Positions 48,585 to 55,862 of a DNA stretch of 64,000 nucleotides are shown here, in pieces. The position numbers and the translations under genes were made by a program. The stretch lies in the NCBI GenBank assembly GCA_046160485.1, contig JBJXGV010000010.1, forward strand, positions 1 to 64,000. Reading direction: 5' to 3'. The notes beneath the pieces were generated by a model. The model did not search any database. It was not told the DNA's origin and saw only the letters and a list, made by a program, of their open reading frames with translations. Position 1 is the first letter of the stretch. The number at the start of each line of letters is the position of its first letter. Source of the stretch: JBJXGV01 sp046160485. Lineage in GTDB: Bacteria > Orphanbacterota > Orphanbacteria > JBJXGV01.

Positions 48585-50387
48585 ATGGCCTCGTTCGCTC
48601 ATCGATTTTCGCCGCGCCGCGCCGCGATTTTGCTCCTCGCCGCCGCGATCATCCCGTTCCTTCCGGCGCTCGGCGGCGAATTTCTCTACGACGATTTCCC
48701 GGCGATTCTGAAGAACCCGAGCGTGCAGCGCGGCGATGTCGGCGGCGTTTTTTCTAGCGGCAGCTACTGGCGCGAGGAGATTGTCGGCTACCGGCCGATC
48801 GCGACGCTGTCGTTCATCGCAAATCGCGCGGCGAGCGGCGACGCGCCGTGGGCGTTTCACGCGACGAACCTCGCGCTTCACGCGATCAACACGCTTCTCG
48901 TCGCGGCGCTGGCGCGACGGCTGCTCGTGCGAGGCGGCTTCGATGCGCAGTGCGCGAGCGCGGCGAGCGTCGCCGGCGCGCTGCTCTTCGCGGTTCATCC
49001 CGCGCAAGTCGAAGCCGTCGCCGGCATCGCGGCGGGTCGCGCCGAACTCTTGTCGCTACTCTTCGTTCTCGCAGCGCTCGTTGTGAGCCTCCGCGAGCGA
49101 ATCGCCCCGTGGTCCCGCGCGGTGGCACTCGGAGCCTTCTATCTCATCGCACTTCTCTCAAAGGAGAGCGCGCTCGTGTTGCCGGCGCTCCTTCTCGTGC
49201 TCCATGGGCGCACGCGCGCGGAAAACGCGCTGCGGTTGTGGCACCTCGCGCCGTGTGCGCTCGCGCTCGCGGCCTACATCGCTCTGCGCCACGCCGCGCT
49301 CGGGCGCATCGGCGGAATGATGCCGGCGTTCCTCGACAATCCGCTCGCGCACGCCGTGTCCGCGTCGCCCGCGGCGATTCTTCCCGGCGCGCTTCGCGTG
49401 CTCTCCGAGTACGCGCGGCTCATCATCTTCCCCGCCGCGCTCTCCGCGGACTACGGGTTCGACGCGATCCCGCTTCCGCCGACCTTGTTCTCGCGCGCGG
49501 TGCTCCCTGGCGTGCTCTTCGCCGTCGCGATTGCAGGCGCCGTCATCGCCGTCGTGATCCGCGCGCGGCGGCCGAGCGACGCGCTCGCACACTCTCTCGC
49601 CGCGACGCTGCCGCACGCCGCGATCGCGATCCTCGTCACGCTCGCAATCCCGCTCCACCTTGTTTCGACGCTTCCCGCGATCGCGGCGGAGCGATTCCTC
49701 TGCATGCCGATGGCGTTCGTCGCGCTGATCGCCGCGTCGCTTGCCGGCGCATGGCTGTCGGCGGATGCGACGCGGCGCGCGGCGCGCCCCGCACTCCGCG
49801 CCGCGGTTCGCGCGACCGCGATCGCCGTCGTGCTCATCCTCGCGGCGCGCTCCGGCGCGCGCGCGTTCGACTGGCGAAACGAACGCGCGCTCTTCGAATC
49901 GAGCGCGCGCGCGAAACCCGGCAGTGCGCGCCTTCACAACGCGCTCGGGATCGCGTACGCGAACGAAGGCAACGCGACGCGCGCAGAAGCCGAGTACCGC
50001 CGCGCGCTCGAGATCTACCCCGAGTACGCCGCGGCGCTCGTCAACATCGGGAATGTCGAGCTGCGGCGCGGCGACGCGGCCGCTGCGCGTGCGCGCTACG
50101 AACGCGCGGTCGCGCTCGATCCGAACTACGTGAAGGCCCGCTGGAATCTCGCCGTCGCGCTCGAGAAGCAAGGCGACGTGAACGGCGCGGCGCGCGAGTA
50201 CGGCGAGATCGCGATGCGCGACGCGACGCACTTCGACGCGCGACTACGGCTCGGCGAGATCCTCGCGGCCGCGGGTCGAGCGCGCGAAGCGGAGCGCGCG
50301 TTCACCGAAGCGCTCGCGCTTCGTCCCGGCGACGCGGCGGCGACGCGCGCCCTCGACGCCGCGCGCGCTTCGGCGCCGCAGAACTGA
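48585..50387 (+). CDS. GT-C-like membrane protein with C-terminal TPR repeats
   Basis: A 600-residue protein. The first ~450 residues are polytopic and resemble TMTC/PMT-like proteins: FLYDDFPAILKNPSVQRG in the first loop (DD pair), YWREEIVGYRPIATLSFIAN and HATNLALHAINTLLVAALAR. The C-terminus has about four tetratricopeptide repeats (ALGIAYANEGNATRAEAEYR, AAALVNIGNVELRRGDAAAA). The family transfers or remodels sugars on exported proteins, with TPRs recruiting partners. The acceptor is unknown. It resembles the gene at 8089-10554. The start is fixed by the TATAAT just upstream. Confidence 0.85.
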   Translation: MASFAHRFSPRRAAILLLAAAIIPFLPALGGEFLYDDFPAILKNPSVQRGDVGGVFSSGSYWREEIVGYRPIATLSFIANRAASGDAPWAFHATNLALHAINTLLVAALARRLLVRGGFDAQCASAASVAGALLFAVHPAQVEAVAGIAAGRAELLSLLFVLAALVVSLRERIAPWSRAVALGAFYLIALLSKESALVLPALLLVLHGRTRAENALRLWHLAPCALALAAYIALRHAALGRIGGMMPAFLDNPLAHAVSASPAAILPGALRVLSEYARLIIFPAALSADYGFDAIPLPPTLFSRAVLPGVLFAVAIAGAVIAVVIRARRPSDALAHSLAATLPHAAIAILVTLAIPLHLVSTLPAIAAERFLCMPMAFVALIAASLAGAWLSADATRRAARPALRAAVRATAIAVVLILAARSGARAFDWRNERALFESSARAKPGSARLHNALGIAYANEGNATRAEAEYRRALEIYPEYAAALVNIGNVELRRGDAAAARARYERAVALDPNYVKARWNLAVALEKQGDVNGAAREYGEIAMRDATHFDARLRLGEILAAAGRAREAERAFTEALALRPGDAAATRALDAARASAPQN

Positions 50388-50418
50388 TCCCGCAACCAAG
50401 ATCGCGCGGCACGGCATG

Positions 50419-50427
50419 TGCTACCAT
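50419..50427 (+). promoter_or_regulatory. Extended -10 promoter box upstream of the SppA-like gene
   Basis: TGCTACCAT would give a leader of roughly 80 bases before the ATG at 50515, which has GAGGGG as ribosome site. Confidence 0.4.
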
Positions 50428-50514
50428 GCGCCTCGAACGTCGCGCCACCGCGACACGATCACGCACAAAGTCCAGCAAAGTCCTCCGCCGTCATTACCTT
50501 CGAGGGGTGCGCGC

Positions 50515-53124
50515 ATGAACACTCTCCACACGATCCGAGTCGGCTCGACAGACGCGCTGACACACGTTCCGAGTCATTGCGTCATCGCGACGGCGCGCGC
50601 AATGCTCGTCGCCCTCGCCGCCGCCGCGGCGATCCTCGCCTTCGCGCACGCGGCGTTCGCGGATTCCGATCGCATTCCAGAACTCGTCCCGTACCGCAGC
50701 GCTACCGACATTCTCGCGGCAACGCCGTCCACCGACGACGGCGCGATCGGTGCGCTCTTCAATCCCGCGCAGTGGGGCGTCCTAGAAAAACCCGAGGCTG
50801 CGTTCTGGTGGTCCGATCGCAACGTTCGGCCGAACGGCCTCGATAGCTGGGGATTCTCCGCGGGCAAGGGCGCCGGTTTCTCGGTGCGCCGCACCGACGC
50901 GCGCACGACGATCGGTCTGCGCAGCGTCACCGACTATCAATTCGGCATCGGCGGCGGCGGGCGCGGCGATCACTTCGCCGGCGTCGCGTACGGCTGGTCG
51001 TCCGGCGATCAAGACCTCTTCGATCGCAAGAGCTTCATCTCGCTCGGATCGATTCATCGCCCGTCGCGCTGGGCCTCGATCGGCTCGACGGCGCGCTTCG
51101 CGCTCGGCGACGACGACATTGACGGCTCCATCGACGCGGGCATTCGACCGTTCGGCACGCCGCACCTCACGCTCTTCGCCGACTACGCGATGGCGCGCGG
51201 CGACCGCTGGGACGACGGCTCGCTCGCGGGCGGCGTCGCGATCCAACCGATTCCCGGCCTCGCCGCCGCGATCAAGTTCGACGACTACGAGAACGTTCAT
51301 CTCGCGCTCGGCGTCACGATCAATCGCGAAGGCTTCCAAGCGATTCCGCACTACGATAAGGACGGCGACCTCGCGTCGACGAACTACATCGTGCGCGCGA
51401 ACCCGCCGGTGCGCGGCGCGGACCTCGACGGCGTCATCTCGAAGAGCCGCCGCGTCGCGACGCTCGACATGAAGGGAAACATCGTCTACCAGAAGTACCG
51501 CTTCGGCGACGACTCATCGATCGCGTTGCGCGGCGTGACGCGCGCGCTGCAGTTCGCGATCGACGACCCGACCGTCGGCGGAGTCGCGCTCAATCTCTCC
51601 GGACTCAACGCGAACGTCGAGGCGGCGTGGGAGATTCGCGAGAAACTCCTTCGCGTCAAAGCCGCGGGGAAACGCGTCCTCATCTACGGCGACGACTTCG
51701 GCATGACGCAGTACTACCTCGCGTCCGTCGCTGATGAGATCGTCGTCGATCCGCAGGGCGGGCTTCTGATTCCGGGCCTCCAACTTTCGCGCACGTACTA
51801 CAAGGACGCGCTCGCGAAACTCGGCATCGCATTCGACGAGTGGCGCTTCTTCGAGTTCAAATCGGCGATGGAATCGTTCTCGCGCACGAACATGTCCGAC
51901 GCCGACCGGCTGCAGCGTCAAGCGATCGTCGACGAGTCGTACGCGGAAATGGCGAACGGTATCGTGGCGACGCGCCGCGTGACGCGGACCGAACTCGACC
52001 GCATCGTCGACGAGGAGCCGGTGCTCTTCGCGAAGCGTCTCGTCGAACTCGGGCTCGCCGATCGCATCGGCCACTGGGAAGACGTCGATGACATCGCCGA
52101 CACGCTCACCTCACGCGACGTGCACCTGGCGAGCGCCGGAAAACTCCGCAACATGCGCTGGCAGCCGAACGAAGAGTGGGGCGCGCCGCCGACCATCGCG
52201 CTCGTCTACGCCGTCGGCCCGTGCGCGATGGACGAGGGCATCAATGGCCGCGCGACCTCGAAGGCGATGAAGGCATTCCGCGAGCGGAAGGATGTCGCGG
52301 CCGTCGTGCTGCGCGCCGACTCCCCCGGCGGCTCGCCGCTCCCCTCCGATCTCATCGCCAACGAAATGCTAAAGCTGCGCGAAGCGAAGAAACCGATTCT
52401 CGTCAGCCAGGGCCGCGTTGCCGCAAGCGGCGGCTACTGGATCAGCATGAACGCTGACGCGATCGCCACCTCGCCGTTTTGCATCACCGGCTCAATCGGC
52501 GTGATCGCCGGCTGGTTCTGGAACGACGGCTTCGGCGCGAAGGTCGGCCTCACATCGGACCGCGTGCAGGCGGGCCACAGCGCCGATCTTCTCGGCGGAC
52601 TCCGCCTCCCGCTGCTCGGCGCGACGATCCCCGAGCGAAACCTCGACGACGGCGAGCGCGCCTACATGCAGAAGTCGATTCTCGCGCTCTACGACGATTT
52701 CACGAACGCCGTCGCGGAAGCGCGGAAGCTCGACAACGACTACGTGCGGCAGATCGCCGAGGGCCGCGTCTACATGGGTCGCACCGCGATCGAGAAGAAG
52801 ATCGTCGATCGCATCGCGACGCTCGACGAAACAATCGATGCGGCGCAGGAAGCGGCGGGAATCGCGCGCGGCCGTCGCGTGCGCGTCGTCGAATACCCGG
52901 AGCCGGGCTTCTTCCGCTTCCCGACGAGCGGGCTGCCGATCGGGCTTGCCGCGCGCGCGCTTGCAGCCATCGGCGTCGACTCCGCGATCGCGCCCGCGCT
53001 CACCGCGCCGCGCGCGCTCAGCCACGAAGAAACGGCGCTCGACGCAATTCTCCGCGCTCCCGGCCAGCCGCTCACGCTCACGCCGACCGGCTATTTCCCC
53101 GACGAGCCGGCGCCAACGCGCTAA
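50515..53124 (+). CDS. sppA: SppA-type signal peptide peptidase (S49) with beta-rich N-terminal extension
   Basis: An 869-residue exported serine protease. A long signal-type segment is at the start (MLVALAAAAAILAFAHAAFA). Residues ~50-300 are glycine- and aromatic-rich strands (SWGFSAGKGAGFSV, HFAGVAYGWSSGDQDLF, HLTLFADYAMARGDRW) like an outer-membrane barrel or sandwich. The tandem S49 domains follow: QYYLASVADEIVVDPQGGLL with the general-base Lys in FEFKSAMESF (~448), and the nucleophile Ser in VAASGGYWISM (~638). The enzyme degrades leftover signal peptides in other bacteria; the extension here suggests a different location or partner. The ATG at 50515 has a ribosome site and is preferred over a longer frame from 50416. 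Confidence 0.9.
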   Translation: MNTLHTIRVGSTDALTHVPSHCVIATARAMLVALAAAAAILAFAHAAFADSDRIPELVPYRSATDILAATPSTDDGAIGALFNPAQWGVLEKPEAAFWWSDRNVRPNGLDSWGFSAGKGAGFSVRRTDARTTIGLRSVTDYQFGIGGGGRGDHFAGVAYGWSSGDQDLFDRKSFISLGSIHRPSRWASIGSTARFALGDDDIDGSIDAGIRPFGTPHLTLFADYAMARGDRWDDGSLAGGVAIQPIPGLAAAIKFDDYENVHLALGVTINREGFQAIPHYDKDGDLASTNYIVRANPPVRGADLDGVISKSRRVATLDMKGNIVYQKYRFGDDSSIALRGVTRALQFAIDDPTVGGVALNLSGLNANVEAAWEIREKLLRVKAAGKRVLIYGDDFGMTQYYLASVADEIVVDPQGGLLIPGLQLSRTYYKDALAKLGIAFDEWRFFEFKSAMESFSRTNMSDADRLQRQAIVDESYAEMANGIVATRRVTRTELDRIVDEEPVLFAKRLVELGLADRIGHWEDVDDIADTLTSRDVHLASAGKLRNMRWQPNEEWGAPPTIALVYAVGPCAMDEGINGRATSKAMKAFRERKDVAAVVLRADSPGGSPLPSDLIANEMLKLREAKKPILVSQGRVAASGGYWISMNADAIATSPFCITGSIGVIAGWFWNDGFGAKVGLTSDRVQAGHSADLLGGLRLPLLGATIPERNLDDGERAYMQKSILALYDDFTNAVAEARKLDNDYVRQIAEGRVYMGRTAIEKKIVDRIATLDETIDAAQEAAGIARGRRVRVVEYPEPGFFRFPTSGLPIGLAARALAAIGVDSAIAPALTAPRALSHEETALDAILRAPGQPLTLTPTGYFPDEPAPTR

Positions 53125-53157
53125 CGCACGCGCCGCGTCTGTCCGGCGCCACATGAC

Positions 53158-53190
53158 GAGGCGAGCGGGTCTGTTTCCCCCGCTCGCCTC
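53158..53190. terminator. Strong terminator hairpin after the SppA-like gene
   Basis: Perfect 12-base arms GAGGCGAGCGGG and CCCGCTCGCCTC around a nine-base loop, followed by TGGTTTTCG. It sits between the SppA-like gene and the convergent gene ending at 53215. Confidence 0.8.
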
Positions 53191-53214
53191 TGGTTTTCGA
53201 GTGCAGTTCGATCG

Positions 53215-54249
53215 TTAGCGGAACATGCCCTTGATCCGACCCCAACTCTTGTTCTCGACCGCGTTGGGTTCCTCGCACGGATTCGGCGAGCACGCGACGT
53301 CGTCGCCCCGATAGATGCCGCCCTGCGCGACGCACTGCTCCTGGCCGAGCAGGATGCAGTCGTCTCCGAAGCAGCACGCTCCCGTCTCCGGCGGCGGCGC
53401 GCACGTGAAGCTCTGACAAGCGATCATCACATTCGAATCGAGCACGTGATCGCCCGCGTCGGCGATCGCCAGCTTCATGCGATTGGTGCCAGGCTGGATC
53501 TGCGCCGTCGCATAGAAGACCTGAGTAAGTCCATCCATCTCCGTGTCGATCGTTCCGCCGGCGTCATCGAGGTCGTTGTTGCGGTAGCAATTGCAATTGA
53601 GTCCGCCGGGCGGCATATAGGGATCGCCGCAATTGACGTCGTTGATCGAGACCGGAATGCCGGGGTCGCTGCACGCGGCCGGCACGATCGCGATGTTGCT
53701 CCCGTTGAGGAAGAACCCGAACACGTCGTTGAATTCGGAATTGACCCACTCGTTGTACTCCTCCGACGCGAAGACGTACTGGAACGAAACGACCGTCGGG
53801 TTCTGGCAGGTGAAGTCGAACTCGAGAATCGTTGCGTCGTAGGTCGTGTAGCCAGGAATCAAACTGTCGAGCTCCGCGTCGCCCGGGTACGCATTGTCGA
53901 ACGACGTGTTGTCCAACAAGTTGGGCCCGACGACCGTGACGATGTTCCCGCTGCTCAGGATGAGTCCTTGATCGAAGCCGATGATGCCCGCCGCACCCAT
54001 GAAGAGGCCGGCTGCGCCAGGCGCAGCCGTGAGGACCGCGTTGGAAATCTCCACGTCGGGACCGATGAGACATTGGAGAAGTCCGTTGAGGTCCGTCTCC
54101 TGAACTTGGATGCCGGTCATCGCGTCGTGCGGAACGTAGTTGTTGCGCTCGGCGCCGAGCTGGACGCGCTCGACCGCCGGCGCGAGTGTGGCGGCGGCAA
54201 GCATGAGGAAAACGCCTGTCGCGATACGAAGTCCTTTCGCGATGGTCAT
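53215..54249 (-). CDS. Secreted choice-of-anchor L protein with cysteine-rich module and WGxIKGxxR tail
   Basis: About 344 residues. The start is ATG at 54249 (MTIAKGLRIATG), with CAGGAGA six bases upstream. A signal peptide (GVFLMLAAATLAPAV) is followed by a choice-of-anchor L domain: AGLFMGAAGIIGFDQGLILS, YVFASEEYNEWVNSEFNDVF and FGFFLNGSNIAIVP. A cysteine-rich module (ACCFGDDCILLGQEQCVAQG) follows. The protein ends VENKSWGRIKGMFR, the same tail type as the DUF4394 protein at 22782. Such proteins are surface-exposed and of unknown ligand. It lies behind a strong terminator from the converging SppA gene. Confidence 0.88.
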   Translation of the reverse strand: MTIAKGLRIATGVFLMLAAATLAPAVERVQLGAERNNYVPHDAMTGIQVQETDLNGLLQCLIGPDVEISNAVLTAAPGAAGLFMGAAGIIGFDQGLILSSGNIVTVVGPNLLDNTSFDNAYPGDAELDSLIPGYTTYDATILEFDFTCQNPTVVSFQYVFASEEYNEWVNSEFNDVFGFFLNGSNIAIVPAACSDPGIPVSINDVNCGDPYMPPGGLNCNCYRNNDLDDAGGTIDTEMDGLTQVFYATAQIQPGTNRMKLAIADAGDHVLDSNVMIACQSFTCAPPPETGACCFGDDCILLGQEQCVAQGGIYRGDDVACSPNPCEEPNAVENKSWGRIKGMFR

Positions 54250-54530
54250 GTCGAATCTCCTGGGCTCTCGCCGGCGGGTCGTGATGGAGCGTGGCGGGCC
54301 GGGCGAAGAGTTCCCGTTCATGTGACGGGCGCACGGATCGAAAAACCGCCGAGCCGTTCGGCTCCGAAAGCGAGTCAGCGCAAGCCCGGGTGCTGATGTT
54401 TCGGTTTGTGTGCGCCGTTGGGAGGGACTCGAAGACTACTCCGCGTGGGTCGCATGCGCCACTCCCGCGATGGCCTGCGACATCATGTCGCGACGGGCGC
54501 CGCGACGCGGCCGCCGGGGACCGACGGCCA

Positions 54531-54635
54531 GCGACGTACGCGTAGCGCACGTTTACGCCCGCCGCCGCGAGCTTCGCGAGCAGATCGCGAAACTCGCCCG
54601 CGCGATTCGAGAGCGCGACCGCGAGCGCCTCTTCG
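54531..54635 (-). pseudogene. Decayed partial copy of the double-ACT gene
   Basis: The 105 bases 54531-54635 match 55492-55596 of the intact ACT gene on the same strand with only eight differences. They encode EEALAVALSNRAGEFRDLLA followed by KLAAAGVNVRYAYVA. Both flanks diverge at once and there is no start or stop. The rest of the ~510-base gap between 54250 and 54763 shows nothing recognisable apart from the ribosome site and start of the barrel-protein gene. It is a leftover of a local duplication. Confidence 0.8.
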
Positions 54636-54763
54636 TGTCGGCACGTGGCGAGGAGGTCCGCGCGCCGCGTTCCGCAATTCCTCGGATGGGCGCCAGGGGC
54701 GTGTGCAATACTCCGCCCCGCCCCTCCGCCCGCACATCTCAACTCGAACCTGGAGGTCAGATC

Positions 54764-55399
54764 GTGAAGATGCGCCAGTTCGCCGCAGTCATCGTTGTCG
54801 GTATTCTCGCGATCGCCTCGATCATCGCGGTGGGATCCGCTGCCTCGGCACAACCCATGGGTTTGGAATCGACGCGGCCCGTGAGCTTCGGCATCGGCGG
54901 TGGTGTCTCCGTTCCGACGAGCGACGCCGGCGAAGCGTTCAAGAACGGCTGGAACGGGCAGGGCTTCGTGCGCCTCAATCTGAGGTCGCTCCCGTTCTCA
55001 CCGCGCGCCGACTTCACATTCCAGAAATTCGACTTCGACGATGTCGTCATCGCCACTCCGGGTCTCCCGGGCCCCGAACTGATCGCCGGCGGCGGGACGG
55101 GACAACTCTTCGCGGGAATCGCCGACGTGCAGTATTTTCTGCTGAACTCGGGATCGATTCGCCCCTACATCGTCGCGGGCGTCGGCGCGTACAACTTCAA
55201 GACGGAGAGCGACAGCGTGAACGTCGAGTCGTCGAGCACCACGGACTTCGGCGTCAACGGCGGCGCGGGGATCATCTTGCGACTCGGCGCGATCAGCGCG
55301 TACATCGAGGGCCGCGTCGACAACGTCTACACCGACGCGGGAGCGATCACTGCGGATCAAATCAAGGTTGTGCCGGTGACGTTCGGCCTCGTGTTCTAG
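54764..55399 (+). CDS. Outer-membrane beta-barrel protein (OmpW/OmpA-barrel-like)
   Basis: A 211-residue protein. The start is GTG at 54764, fixed by GGAGG seven bases upstream. A signal peptide (AAVIVVGILAIASIIAVGSA) ends around ASAQ. The mature part is a small barrel: RPVSFGIGGGVSVPTSDAGE, GFVRLNLRSLPFSPRADFTF, IRPYIVAGVGAYNFKTESDS, TTDFGVNGGAGIILRL and VVPVTFGLVF with a terminal Phe, the BAM signature. The conserved Y-x-x-x-G-x-G pattern places it among OmpW/OmpA-type porin barrels. Function is unknown. Confidence 0.85.
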   Translation: MKMRQFAAVIVVGILAIASIIAVGSAASAQPMGLESTRPVSFGIGGGVSVPTSDAGEAFKNGWNGQGFVRLNLRSLPFSPRADFTFQKFDFDDVVIATPGLPGPELIAGGGTGQLFAGIADVQYFLLNSGSIRPYIVAGVGAYNFKTESDSVNVESSSTTDFGVNGGAGIILRLGAISAYIEGRVDNVYTDAGAITADQIKVVPVTFGLVF

Positions 55400-55406
55400 C
55401 GACGAG

Positions 55407-55805
55407 TTAGTTCGCTTCGATCGCTTTCAGCGCGCCAGACACGTCCGACACCGAGAGCACGATCACCGCGCTCTTCGAGCCCTTCTCGCACGCGACGTAC
55501 GCGTAGCGCACATTCACGCCCGCGGCCGCGAGCTTCGCGAGTAGGTCGCGGAACTCGCCCGCGCGATTCGAGAGCGTGACCGCCAGCGCCTCTTCGAAGA
55601 ACGCGGCGTAGTCGCCGCGCTCGATGATGCGCATCGCGGCTTCAGGATCCTCGGCGAGTACTTTCACGTCGCCGCTCTCGGGCCCCGTGTCGGGCGCGGA
55701 GAGCGCGAGGATGTTGACACCCTTGTCAGCGAGAAGGCCGACGAGGTCGGCGAGCGCGCCCGGATGATTCTCGGTCTTGATCGACAGCACACGAACCTTT
55801 GCCAT
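55407..55805 (-). CDS. Double ACT-domain protein
   Basis: A 132-residue cytosolic protein made of two ACT domains: VRVLSIKTENHPGALADLVG and LAVTLSNRAGEFRDLLAKLA, each with the N/H-x-P/A-G-x-L type ligand turn. Stand-alone tandem ACT proteins usually bind amino acids and act as regulators. Start is ATG at 55805, with a weak GGAG further upstream. The gene converges with the barrel gene, seven bases apart. A partial decayed copy of its second domain lies at 54531-54635. Confidence 0.88.
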   Translation of the reverse strand: MAKVRVLSIKTENHPGALADLVGLLADKGVNILALSAPDTGPESGDVKVLAEDPEAAMRIIERGDYAAFFEEALAVTLSNRAGEFRDLLAKLAAAGVNVRYAYVACEKGSKSAVIVLSVSDVSGALKAIEAN

Positions 55806-55862
55806 GTCTCTTCGCTCCTTCGTTGCGTGTTCGCCGCGCGGCGCGTGCCGCGCGCGCTGCGG

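Noticed and set aside
53564..54853. A long minus-strand frame covering the spacer 54250-54763
   Set aside because: Only its ACT-like 35 codons match anything; the rest overlaps two real genes in other frames.
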